This document shows positions 27,104-36,799 of a stretch of DNA of 39,484 nucleotides, one piece after another. A program made the translations under genes and the position numbers. The notes below the pieces were generated by a model that saw only the letters and a list, made by a program, of their open reading frames with translations, was not told where the DNA came from and did not search any database. The stretch's first letter is position 1, and each line of letters begins with the position of its first letter. Source of the stretch: Clostridia bacterium (GTDB taxonomy: Bacteria; Bacillota; Clostridia; Christensenellales; UBA3700); assembly GCA_029060065.1 (NCBI GenBank), contig JAIDUT010000014.1, forward strand, positions 1-39,484, read 5' to 3'.

Positions 27104-28110
27104 GTAGACTTGCCGTCATAGTCGGTCGCAAAAAACAAGCACGCCAAAGGGTTATTTAATCCGGGGTCGATAGATATCTCGTCTTGCCACTCAAAAGGCA
27201 CGTCAAATGGCGAGATTACGTCGCGTTCAGGTAAAAACTCTTTGTATACTATTCCCTCCGCTTCGCAAAATCTGCCGTATCTACGGGAAGCCAAAGTCTG
27301 CTCGTCCATATTCGCCGATAGACTTACCACTTCCTTTTCGTCAAGAAAAGGATTGTCCGCCCACTCTATGTGTTCGTGCCATACCTCGTCGTCGCCTGCC
27401 GAGTTGAGATATATCTCGTCGTATACCCAAGTTAAGCCCTTAAGCGGAGTCATAGTTCCCCATATCTCGCCCACTCTGTCGATTACGCGCATCCTACACT
27501 CGTCATAGACGTCCTTGGGCGGTTCTTCGTCAAACCATACGAAGTCAAGCGACGCGCCTTGAAATTTTTCTCTGCCTTGGTCGCAACTTTTGAACGCGAC
27601 TTTAGAAGTACCTCCAAACACGTTTTTAATAAGCACGTAGTCAATGATACCGTATTCGGCAGAACCTTTTTTGCCTGAAAGCATAACGACGTCCTCTATC
27701 CAATCGGGATTGAGATAGGACAAAAATTTGCTTTGCGCAACCTCTCTTTGAACCTCATACGACAGCGAAACTATCCACCCCGACACGTTTTTGCGATTGC
27801 GCCTATATGGATGAATACCTCTCGCCCACCACACCGCCTCGACTGCTCCGCACTCCGTCTTGCCCGAGCGGTTACCTCCAAATACCCAACGGTTACGCTT
27901 AAGGCATTTGTGGAAGTCAAGTTGCTTTTGATGCACCTTATCGCCCGTATTGTAACTCGCCAATCTATCGCCCGCTTTGCGCCTTAATTGTTCTTTCTCT
28001 ATTGATAACAACGTAAAAAGTATTTCTTTTTCTCTCATAATTCGCCAAATTTTACTGATATTTTTTTTATTTATTACCGCAATAGTATTGTAAAAATTTT
28101 CCAAATGCAA
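27046..28110 (-). CDS. terL: Terminase large subunit, ATPase part (frame-disrupted)
   Basis: Walker A VFGGNRSGKTECGAVE, Walker B LDFVWFDEEPP, SIDPGLNNPLACLFFATDYDGK nuclease start. Confidence 0.85.
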   Translation of the reverse strand: MHLENFYNTIAVINKKNISKIWRIMREKEILFTLLSIEKEQLRRKAGDRLASYNTGDKVHQKQLDFHKCLKRNRWVFGGNRSGKTECGAVEAVWWARGIHPYRRNRKNVSGWIVSLSYEVQREVAQSKFLSYLNPDWIEDVVMLSGKKGSAEYGIIDYVLIKNVFGGTSKVAFKSCDQGREKFQGASLDFVWFDEEPPKDVYDECRMRVIDRVGEIWGTMTPLKGLTWVYDEIYLNSAGDDEVWHEHIEWADNPFLDEKEVVSLSANMDEQTLASRRYGRFCEAEGIVYKEFLPERDVISPFDVPFEWQDEISIDPGLNNPLACLFFATDYDGKSTWWESGIWLEKILIITPSI

Positions 28111-28161
28111 TATAATTAGATTATTACAACGGTCTAACGAATTACTACGATTGAGGTATAT

Positions 28162-28974
28162 ATGAAAAAAGTAATAATAATTGCAATGCTATTGTCGCTA
28201 CTATGCGTATGTTCACTGTCCGCAGGCGTTTGCTTTGCCGACGAGGCTTCGACTTCAACGACGCAAAGATATTACTTTGAAGCGTCGGTTACAACTCCCA
28301 ATCTTTATTTAAGAGCGTCTGCAGACGGAGAAAGCAGAATTTTACTCTATATCCCCCACTCCTACGCTTTTGAAAAAATCGAAGAAGCAAACGGAGCTTT
28401 TGTCAAAGTAAAATATAACGAAATCGAAGGATATATCCAAACCAACGCTTTCACTAACAACTGTAAGCAGGTTACGTCAAAATGGGGCAACAATGCCTAC
28501 GAATATGAGTTCCCTAATATTACGGTTACCGCAAGTCAAATTACGCTCTATAGTAAAAATGATATGACTGCCATTGGCTCAGAAGAGCAAAACAGATTTA
28601 GAATCGACAAAGTATACGGATATTATTATAAAGATAACGAGTATTACTTTCTAGCCGATACATCAAGCATATCAATGGGTTCGTATAAATCAAACGAACT
28701 TGGATATATTAAAGCCACTGATACTTCGCTTGCAAATTTCAATGAGAATTCTATCCCCGAAAGCGCAGGTTATAAAGCCCAAACAACAGCGGATAATAAT
28801 CCCCCTACAAGCGGTAATATAAATTCCGGCAACCCCAACGGTGGCAATAACGGAACTACCCCAAAAGATACTTCCAACTCTTTCGAGAGATATATCCTTA
28901 TTGCCGTAATTGCCGTCTTGTGCGTAGTGATTATTATTTTGATTTTCGCGCCTACAAGAAAAAGACAACACTAA
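28162..28974 (+). CDS. Secreted/membrane-anchored bacterial SH3-like domain protein
   Basis: Signal peptide; SH3_3-like VTTPNLYLRASADGESRIL..GAFVKVKYNEIEGYI; C-terminal TM YILIAVIAVLCVVIIILIF. Confidence 0.7.
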   Translation: MKKVIIIAMLLSLLCVCSLSAGVCFADEASTSTTQRYYFEASVTTPNLYLRASADGESRILLYIPHSYAFEKIEEANGAFVKVKYNEIEGYIQTNAFTNNCKQVTSKWGNNAYEYEFPNITVTASQITLYSKNDMTAIGSEEQNRFRIDKVYGYYYKDNEYYFLADTSSISMGSYKSNELGYIKATDTSLANFNENSIPESAGYKAQTTADNNPPTSGNINSGNPNGGNNGTTPKDTSNSFERYILIAVIAVLCVVIIILIFAPTRKRQH

Positions 28975-29008
28975 CAGCATACTTTAACGCAACATAAATA
29001 TCCTTAAC

Positions 29009-29045
29009 TAAAAGCAACTTATCTCATCATAAGTTGCTTTTAGTT
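29009..29045. terminator. Bidirectional terminator
   Basis: ACTAAAAGCAACTTATCTCATCATAAGTTGCTTTTAGT. Confidence 0.8.
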
Positions 29046-29055
29046 TTCAATCCGC

Positions 29056-29637
29056 CTATAATATTGTCGCCACTCTTTGCTCTGCTCTTGAAGTTGCGCC
29101 TAGCGCGACGGCTATGCCCTTTGCCAAATTTTCTTTATATTTATTTTGTTTTTGCAGACTTCTTCGCTCTTCTCGCTCCTGTTCTTCCCTTTCGGCGCAA
29201 TATCTAAAGCACTTTACAAATACGGGATCATCCGCATAATATTTGCTAAGCCATTCGTCGTCGTAGCCCTTCATAATACGTAGGCTTGAGAATTGTTTTA
29301 GCGCAAGTTCGTGCCACCTAAACACACTACGCAAGCATATATTCATAAGCGTGGCAATCTGCTCAAAGCTCTTGCGCTTTATGTACCTCATTTCCAATAC
29401 GAGCTTGTGTTTCGGCTTTAACATAGCAAGCGTATTGTCTACAATAACTTTAGCATTTATCAACGCCTCTTTTCTTGCGTTGTTGGCAATCATTTTATTC
29501 ATAAGGTCTAATGCGTTACCTTGATATGAAAAACTGCCCAGCGCCATTTGCATATTACTTCTGTCAATGCACTTTACTACTAACGGTAGCGCATTGTATG
29601 TGGCAAGTAAGCTCTTTGACCACGTTTCTTGATCCAT
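29056..29637 (-). CDS. Sigma-70 region-4-like / phage transcription regulator-like protein
   Basis: LKPKHKLVLEMRYIKRKSFEQIATLMNICLRSVFRWHELALKQF resembles a sigma region 4 / ArpU-like HTH. Confidence 0.55.
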   Translation of the reverse strand: MDQETWSKSLLATYNALPLVVKCIDRSNMQMALGSFSYQGNALDLMNKMIANNARKEALINAKVIVDNTLAMLKPKHKLVLEMRYIKRKSFEQIATLMNICLRSVFRWHELALKQFSSLRIMKGYDDEWLSKYYADDPVFVKCFRYCAEREEQEREERRSLQKQNKYKENLAKGIAVALGATSRAEQRVATIL

Positions 29638-29968
29638 TAAATCACCTCCCTCGCCCTCTACTCCGCCAAGTGAGTTTTGGGTATGTATCTTAATATATTT
29701 CTCTTATTAAGTCGCATTTTTTGCTTGTTTATCTCTTCCCTTGCGACAACTCAATTATAGGACCGTATTTTTCAAAAATGCAAACTTATGTGACACACTT
29801 TTGAACATTTGTTCGTATTTCTAACAATTTTTACTCATATTTTTTCTACTTGTATCGTTTTAAGGACATTTAGAAGATTATTTAATGAAAATTACAATTT
29901 ATAATCGCAATTATACGAACGTGGAGAATGTATAATCTCAATTATATATCTATAATTAATGATTACAA

Positions 29969-29998
29969 TTGACATAATACACTATTAAATGGTAAAAT
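29969..29998 (+). promoter_or_regulatory. Promoter of the GH95-like gene
   Basis: TTGACA (29969-29974), 18-bp spacer, TAAAAT (29993-29998). Confidence 0.6.
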
Positions 29999-30035
29999 AT
30001 GGACATAAAAATATTAAAGTTATTGGGGTAAATTT

Positions 30036-32714
30036 ATGAGAAAACACATCTTAAAATTCTTATGCGCGCTAGTGTTGGCTTGTACGCTGGCAATTTGCGC
30101 CACAGCATGCGACTCTAAGGACGGCGACGACTCTCTAGCCCATAAAAGTTCTTTCGCCACAACTTATTCGACGCTATTGGAAAAAAATAATTCGACGAGC
30201 AAATGGCGAGATGGAATGGTATCCGGCAACGGACTTCAGGGATTTATAACAAGCGGTTCGCCTTATAGCGACACTTTGATTTATCAAAATATCCACTTTG
30301 TTATGCCCAACACAAACTCCAGAACAAATCTTATTACTTACCAAGAACTCGATTCCGTAAGGCAAAGTATCGTCAACGGTAGGGATATCGTCGACACTCA
30401 AACGTACGACCACTTATATACCTATCACCCCGGCGCTACGCTAAGAATATCGAGTACCCTTAAAGAGGCTAGCGATTACAAGCGTTATACCGATTATACC
30501 ACCGCATGCGTAGGCGTACAGTACACCGATTCGCAAGGAAAATGGGAACGCGTAAGTTTTACGTCTCAATGCGACGGCGTATCCATCACCAAATTAAGCG
30601 CGTCCAGTACGGGTTCTAAAATCAACGTTAAACTATCTATGGATAACATTTCCGCTATGGCTAATTTCGGCAAACCTTACGACAGCGACAGCGAATGCGG
30701 TGAAGTGGATATGCTTTATAAAAAACTGGTTGACGAAGACGCTAACGCATTGACATTTATTGCTCATTACCCCAATTACGAGAACAGCGAACTCAAAGAC
30801 GGAGGCTACTCTACCGTTAGTTTTGTAGTATGCGAAGGCGGAAAGAAAGAACGAGTAACAGGCGATATGCCTAAAGAATCTCAATATGTCGGCGCGGATA
30901 ATCCCGCAATCTCAATCACCAACGCTGACAAAGTATATATCATAAGCGTATCCGACCGCACTTACGAAATGGGCAAAATCGACGACTTTGCCAATAAAGT
31001 TAACTATGAACTAGCAGACGAACTTTATAATAAGGTAAACGCGGTGGCTGAAAAATATACCGAAAACTCTAAGTTTAATTTTGACAAAGCGCTCAAAAAC
31101 CATACCGATATTTTTACGCCGATGTTCAACGCTGTATCATTAGATTTGGGAGCAGACACCAGCATTTCCAACAACAATCTAATTAGTAGCGTAAAAGTTA
31201 AAAAGACCTTGTCTAATACGCTTGCAGAAAGAGCTTATTATGCCGGAAGATACGCTTATCTATGTTGTTCAGGCGTTACCACTAGCAGACTCTACGGAAT
31301 GTGGACGGGAGAATGGAATGCCCGTTGGGGATCTAAGTATACTATGGACGCGAACGTGAATTTGCAAACATCGTCAATGAACACAAGCAATTTTATTTCT
31401 GCGCCAATCGGCTATGTCAACTTTATATTAAGACAAGTGCCGGATTGGGAGGAAAACGCTTATGCTACCCACGGTATGAGCAACGCTTTGCAAGCGCCCG
31501 TTAACAGCGACGGCGATAAGGCGATTACTGAAAGTTGCTACGGCTATCCTTTTAGATATTGGAATGCCGGAACGAGCTGGATGTTGCAACCTCTTTACGA
31601 AACGATACTTTGCTATGGCAATCTTCAAGTACCCATTTGCGACGAATTTGACCTTGACAAATTAAAAAGCATCCTATCTCCGTCGCAAACTCCTTTGTCC
31701 GAGGATAAAATCAACGCTCTTAAAGATAGAGGCTATCTAATGCTTAAAGAAGATATACTCTTCCCGCTTCTTATCAAATCGGCAAATTATTGGGAACAAC
31801 TTATGACCCCCGAATATTATACGGACGCCAACGGCTACATCAAATATCAAAAGGGCAAGACTTCTCTTGAAGCAGGAGAAACTTATTGCATAATCCCGTC
31901 TTATTCGCCTGAGAACAATCCGTCCAACTATCCAAGCCCTTCATGCGCAAATTCGGCTATAGATATATCGGCTTGCAATAGCAACATAGAAATGCTTTTG
32001 GATATCGCTAAAGACGTTGACCCGCAATACGATACGTCAAAATGGATTGCATTGCAAGACAAATTACCAAAACTGCTTTACGACAAAGACGGTTCGTTGA
32101 AAGAATGGGCAAGCTACTCTTTTACAGAAAACAACACTCATAGACATCTAAGTCACCTATACTGCGCTTGGCCACTCTCTGACACAAGATACGACAGCGA
32201 CTTATACAATTCGGCTGTACGTGCCATAGAAAATAGAGCAAGTGAAAACGAAGCAAGCCACGCTTTAATTCACCGTACGTTGATATCTGCAAGACTAAAA
32301 GACAGAAAAAGCGCAACCGAAGCAATGGTCGGACTTATGAACTCAATGATTTATTACAATTCGCTTATGACAAATCACCATACCAACAAATCAAGCGGAT
32401 ACTGTACCGATTTCAGTATAGGCTATGTAGGTATGATTAATGAATGTCTGGTATTCTCAAACAGAGGCGAAGTAGAATTACTCCCCTGTCTGCCTACAAG
32501 CGGTTTCGATAAGGGAAAACTCAGCGGATTAAGATTGCGTACGCAAGCAACGTTGACGAATATGGAATGGGACGTAAATAAAAAGACAATAAGCGCAACG
32601 ATAGTATCCGATATAGACCAAAGCGTAACTATCTCGTGCGGACTGTCCAACGAAACCAAAACCGTCAACTTAGAAAAGAACAAAGAGTATAAAGTAAAAT
32701 TCACAATTAAATAA
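30036..32714 (+). CDS. GH95-like (alpha-L-fucosidase family) lipoprotein
   Basis: Lipobox LAICATAC; GNGLQGFITSG, WTGEWNARWGSKYTMDANVNLQ, YWNAGTSWMLQPLYE and HRHLSHLYCAWP match GH95-type motifs. Confidence 0.75.
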   Translation: MRKHILKFLCALVLACTLAICATACDSKDGDDSLAHKSSFATTYSTLLEKNNSTSKWRDGMVSGNGLQGFITSGSPYSDTLIYQNIHFVMPNTNSRTNLITYQELDSVRQSIVNGRDIVDTQTYDHLYTYHPGATLRISSTLKEASDYKRYTDYTTACVGVQYTDSQGKWERVSFTSQCDGVSITKLSASSTGSKINVKLSMDNISAMANFGKPYDSDSECGEVDMLYKKLVDEDANALTFIAHYPNYENSELKDGGYSTVSFVVCEGGKKERVTGDMPKESQYVGADNPAISITNADKVYIISVSDRTYEMGKIDDFANKVNYELADELYNKVNAVAEKYTENSKFNFDKALKNHTDIFTPMFNAVSLDLGADTSISNNNLISSVKVKKTLSNTLAERAYYAGRYAYLCCSGVTTSRLYGMWTGEWNARWGSKYTMDANVNLQTSSMNTSNFISAPIGYVNFILRQVPDWEENAYATHGMSNALQAPVNSDGDKAITESCYGYPFRYWNAGTSWMLQPLYETILCYGNLQVPICDEFDLDKLKSILSPSQTPLSEDKINALKDRGYLMLKEDILFPLLIKSANYWEQLMTPEYYTDANGYIKYQKGKTSLEAGETYCIIPSYSPENNPSNYPSPSCANSAIDISACNSNIEMLLDIAKDVDPQYDTSKWIALQDKLPKLLYDKDGSLKEWASYSFTENNTHRHLSHLYCAWPLSDTRYDSDLYNSAVRAIENRASENEASHALIHRTLISARLKDRKSATEAMVGLMNSMIYYNSLMTNHHTNKSSGYCTDFSIGYVGMINECLVFSNRGEVELLPCLPTSGFDKGKLSGLRLRTQATLTNMEWDVNKKTISATIVSDIDQSVTISCGLSNETKTVNLEKNKEYKVKFTIK

Positions 32715-32726
32715 ACTTAAAACAAA

Positions 32727-32757
32727 AAAGCGCGTTATCAAAACGCGCTTTTTATTT
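32727..32757. terminator. Bidirectional terminator
   Basis: AAAAAGCGCGTTATCAAAACGCGCTTTTT between convergent genes. Confidence 0.85.
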
Positions 32758-32772
32758 TACCTATCCTTTCAA

Positions 32773-33966
32773 TTAATTTGTCTTACAGCCCCACTCAACA
32801 ACAAAGAGCTTATAATCTGTCCAGTTGTCCCATTGGCTATCCCAACCGCTGGGTTGCTCTTCGGCTTCGCAATATACTGTCATTTCACAAGCGAAGAATA
32901 CGTTTTTCCCCATACGCTTCACACTAATAGGTATTTTAATTTTCGTCAAATTCATACAACAGGCAAAAGCGAATTCTCCAATCTGCTCTACGCTACTAGG
33001 CACTTCGATTCTCGTCAAATTTATGCACAAGGCAAAAGTTTCTTGTCCGATTATAGTTACACCGTTTGGAATAACTACGCTTTCAATATCGTTAACCGAT
33101 ATGAATGAACAATCGTCAATTTCCGTCACTAGGTAAGTCTTATTTTTATAATCGATACTGCTGTCAATAACAATATCTCCCGACAAGTTAGCGTGTCCGC
33201 TGACTTTTGCAAATCCGTCTTTAAGCGCATATTGAATGCCATTTCCCGCCACGACGTAAATATATCCGTCATTGGCAATTTCATTGTTCTCGCAATCTAA
33301 AATAATCGGAATTGACATTTCGTCGCTCCACCGCATCTGGCTACTCAACTCGCTGGGCAATTCGCTACCTTGATATTTGATTACAAGACTATAGCATAAG
33401 TCAAAAGGATAGCTCCCTAACTGCGTTAAGCTCATCGATATTTCTAGATTTGTTAGACTATAACAGCAGTAAAAGGCATAGTCGCCAATCCTCGTTACAC
33501 CGTCTGGAATTGATACGCTCGACAACTTACTGCATTTATAGAAAGCATAGTCGCCAATACACGTCACGTAATCTGGTATTACGCTATTCTTACAACCTGC
33601 TATTACTGTATTCGTATCTTTTTCAATAATACAGTTGCCGTCACTTGCATATTTTGTATTTTCGCTATCTATCGAGATTTTCTCTAAATTTACGCAATCT
33701 GCGAAAACTTTCGATGGAATATCAATTACGCTACTTGGGATATACAAGCTCGTCAAACGAGCTTCGGAGAAAGCTTTTTCACTAATACCCGTGACACCTT
33801 CGGGGATTCTTACATTTTCCAAAGTTCTTCCATAGTCAGTTAGGTTAACGATAGTATTATCCTCTATCAAAAAAGGTGTCTGAAATTTTGTACAAGCGGA
33901 AAATACTAACGACGCGCACAATACGCATACGATTAAAACTAACACCAAAATAGTTCTCTTTTTCAT
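32773..33966 (-). CDS. BspA-like leucine-rich repeat (LRR_5) lipoprotein
   Basis: Lipobox LVFSAC; repeats such as IGDYAFYKCSKLSSVSIPDGVTRIGDYAFYCCYSLTNLEI. Confidence 0.85.
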   Translation of the reverse strand: MKKRTILVLVLIVCVLCASLVFSACTKFQTPFLIEDNTIVNLTDYGRTLENVRIPEGVTGISEKAFSEARLTSLYIPSSVIDIPSKVFADCVNLEKISIDSENTKYASDGNCIIEKDTNTVIAGCKNSVIPDYVTCIGDYAFYKCSKLSSVSIPDGVTRIGDYAFYCCYSLTNLEISMSLTQLGSYPFDLCYSLVIKYQGSELPSELSSQMRWSDEMSIPIILDCENNEIANDGYIYVVAGNGIQYALKDGFAKVSGHANLSGDIVIDSSIDYKNKTYLVTEIDDCSFISVNDIESVVIPNGVTIIGQETFALCINLTRIEVPSSVEQIGEFAFACCMNLTKIKIPISVKRMGKNVFFACEMTVYCEAEEQPSGWDSQWDNWTDYKLFVVEWGCKTN

Positions 33967-34126
33967 ATCCCTATCCCCCTAATCATATATTTATATCTAC
34001 AAAGCCTTACTCGAAGTGAGCTTTTGTTCGACAAAATATTCGCTTCCCCTAGCTAAATTATATTCTATTAAAAACACTTTGTCAATACTGAATTTACGCT
34101 GAATTCATAACTAAAAATCTTAATAA

Positions 34127-34156
34127 AAAAGACAGAACCTCTTAAGTTCTGTCTTA
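34127..34156 (-). terminator. Intrinsic terminator of parC
   Basis: AAGACAGAAC-TTAAGA-GGTTCTGTCTT then T-run on minus strand. Confidence 0.85.
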
Positions 34157-34177
34157 ATTGACCTTTCCAATTATTAT

Positions 34178-36655
34178 TTACGCCAAGTTATGACGTTTTG
34201 CATCGCTTATAGTCATTACGTTCTTATCTTTAGCGACGGCTTTAATTATGTTCTTACCCTTGTTAGTTCTGTCGTCGATAGGAATTTGTTCGGTATTGAT
34301 ACTGCGTACTTCACCGCCCGGGAATATAAGCGCAATGTCGTAAGGTATCGTCACAAGGTCTGCGTAGATACATTCGCCCGCCTTGGAGTCGCTTAGCTTA
34401 ACGCCCTTTGACATTCTCATTCTAGGCTCGATACAACCCAGAATTACTCTCTTTGCGTAACCGCTATCCGAAATATTGATAACTTCTCCGCTACCGTCGT
34501 TATGCTGAGCAAAGATAATTCTATCCTTATCGTCTAGCTTCATCAATTTGACACCGCTTGCCTTTTTACCCTGAGTAGGTATATCGTCATAAGAGTTAAG
34601 CACCATCCCTTCGGCGCTTATCGAAAGCACGAAACCTCTTGCCTCGCGTGTGCCGTCGTCAAACTCCGGCGGAGCAACCGCAGTTACGCTTACGACAAAA
34701 TCGTCATCGTCCTTAAAGGTCATAGCCGTAGTTAGCGATTTCCTGTCAAAGACAAATTCGGATATATCGACGTACTTTGCCATACCCATAGAAGTCACGA
34801 TGAGCAACTTATTGCCTTTTAATTCTTTTTCGGTGAATATATCAAGCAACTTATCGTCGCTGTCAACCTTAGCAATCTTGTTGATACCCATACCTCTGCT
34901 CTTCCACTTATCCTCGCCCAGCGCAGATACAGGGAAAGTAACCGCATTGCCCTTAGAAGTTATACCAAAGAGCAAACTCTCGCTATCGCTCTTGATTACC
35001 TTCTTTGCGATATCGTTAGGAGCGCAGTTGACTATTGACTTCACAGCTGTATTATAACCTTTTTCCGGTACAAATTTGATATTGCCGTTGTAATGCAATA
35101 CTACAAAACCGTCTTTCTTTATCTTCGCGTTGAGGTCTACCTCGACATCGTTAAGCGCATGTTCGTGCACAATCTTAGAAAGTCTTTTGTCGGGATATTT
35201 TTTCTTGATTTCCAAAAGTTCTTTGCGTACTACACCGTACTGCTTAGCCTTTGAATTTGTAATTTCCTTGAGATTGGCAATTTTCTCAAGTAATTCTTTC
35301 TGCTCTTCGAGCATTTTGTTTATATCCAGTTTATTAAGTCGTTTGAGCGGTATATCCAACACTGCGATAGCCTGCTTTTCGCTTAGGCTGAATCTCAACA
35401 TCAATCTTTCCTTCGATTCTGTATACGTCTTAGAGTCAAGAACTATATCGACGACTTCTCGCACGTTGTTGACGGCAATCAGCAAGCCTTGAAGAATATG
35501 TTCTCTCTTTTCCGCGACCTCCAGGTCGTACTTACTTCTTTTATAAATAACTTGTCTTTGGAATTCTACGTAATGTCTGATTATATCCAATAATCCCAGT
35601 TGCATCGGGCGGTTATTGACTATAGCAGTCATATTTGCGGAAAAATTGACTTGCAAACTCGTCTTTTTGAAAAGAAGCGCTATCATAGTATCCGCGTCGA
35701 CTTCTTTTCTCAACTTGATTACGCAACGCATACCCATTCTGTCCGACTCGTCTACGATATCCATAATACCGCCGAACAAATCTTTGTTGGTTTCTCTCAA
35801 ATCGTTTATTCTTGCTAAAAGCTCGGCTTTGTTGACCTGATAAGGTATCTCGGTGATGACTATATTCTTTCTTCCGCCCTCTTCCTCGATATGCAGATTG
35901 GCTCTAAGTATAATCTTGCCCTTGCCTTCTTTATACGCATCGTATATTCCATGATTGGCTACGATAATTCCGCCTGTAGGAAAATCCGGAGCGGGAATAT
36001 ACTTCATCATCTCCTCAAGAGTGATATTTTTGTTGTCTATATACGCGACAATACCGTCTATAGATTCCCCTAGAGAATGAGGTGGGATATTGGTAGCAAG
36101 TCCGACTGCAATACCGCTCGCGCCGTTGACAAGCAAGTTGGGTATTCTGCTGGGCAGTACGGCAGGCTCTTCAAGACTATCGTCGAAGTTGAGCGTCATC
36201 GGAACGGTATTTTTCTCCAAATCTCTCAACATCTCAAGAGCAAACGGCGTCATTCTCGCCTCGGTATATCTCATTGCAGCGGCGCTGTCGCCGTCTACCG
36301 AACCAAAGTTACCGTGTCCGTCAACTAGCAACATTTTTGTATTAAAAGGTTGCGCCAACTTGACCATTGCGCCGTATACGGAACTATCGCCGTGAGGGTG
36401 ATATTTACCTAGACAATCGCCGACAATACGGGCAGACTTACGGTGAGGCTTGTCCGGCGTCGTACCAAGCTCCATCATCGTATAGAGTATCCTTCTTTGA
36501 ACAGGCTTCAATCCGTCCTCAACTCTTGGCAAAGCTCTGTCAAGAATGACGTGCTCGCTGTAAGGCAACATCGAAGTGTGCATTACCTGCTCAAAAGATC
36601 CGTCGATAATCTTTGAATTGTCTATAATTTCTTGGTTTTCTTTCTTCTTAGCCAT
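34178..36655 (-). CDS. parC: DNA topoisomerase IV subunit A
   Basis: 825 aa; [50 protein letters not shown]. Confidence 0.9.
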   Translation of the reverse strand: MAKKKENQEIIDNSKIIDGSFEQVMHTSMLPYSEHVILDRALPRVEDGLKPVQRRILYTMMELGTTPDKPHRKSARIVGDCLGKYHPHGDSSVYGAMVKLAQPFNTKMLLVDGHGNFGSVDGDSAAAMRYTEARMTPFALEMLRDLEKNTVPMTLNFDDSLEEPAVLPSRIPNLLVNGASGIAVGLATNIPPHSLGESIDGIVAYIDNKNITLEEMMKYIPAPDFPTGGIIVANHGIYDAYKEGKGKIILRANLHIEEEGGRKNIVITEIPYQVNKAELLARINDLRETNKDLFGGIMDIVDESDRMGMRCVIKLRKEVDADTMIALLFKKTSLQVNFSANMTAIVNNRPMQLGLLDIIRHYVEFQRQVIYKRSKYDLEVAEKREHILQGLLIAVNNVREVVDIVLDSKTYTESKERLMLRFSLSEKQAIAVLDIPLKRLNKLDINKMLEEQKELLEKIANLKEITNSKAKQYGVVRKELLEIKKKYPDKRLSKIVHEHALNDVEVDLNAKIKKDGFVVLHYNGNIKFVPEKGYNTAVKSIVNCAPNDIAKKVIKSDSESLLFGITSKGNAVTFPVSALGEDKWKSRGMGINKIAKVDSDDKLLDIFTEKELKGNKLLIVTSMGMAKYVDISEFVFDRKSLTTAMTFKDDDDFVVSVTAVAPPEFDDGTREARGFVLSISAEGMVLNSYDDIPTQGKKASGVKLMKLDDKDRIIFAQHNDGSGEVINISDSGYAKRVILGCIEPRMRMSKGVKLSDSKAGECIYADLVTIPYDIALIFPGGEVRSINTEQIPIDDRTNKGKNIIKAVAKDKNVMTISDAKRHNLA

Positions 36656-36799
36656 ATCTGTCCTTTACTTTATCCGTCGTTACTCTTTCAGGCTCGTCTG
36701 CAATTTCTAATACGCGTTTATGTTATTATATATATGCGCGCGTTTATTTTATCAATAATTTGTTTATTCTAATACGGCATTTCTATCATTGAACATTGT

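Noticed and set aside
27060-27115. Programmed -1 ribosomal frameshift in TerL
   Set aside because: The shared open window is short and contains no canonical slippery heptamer; a single-base deletion or sequencing error explains it more simply.
28162-28974. SH3-like protein as the missing phage endolysin
   Set aside because: It has a signal peptide, a membrane anchor and no recognisable amidase, muramidase or peptidase motif.
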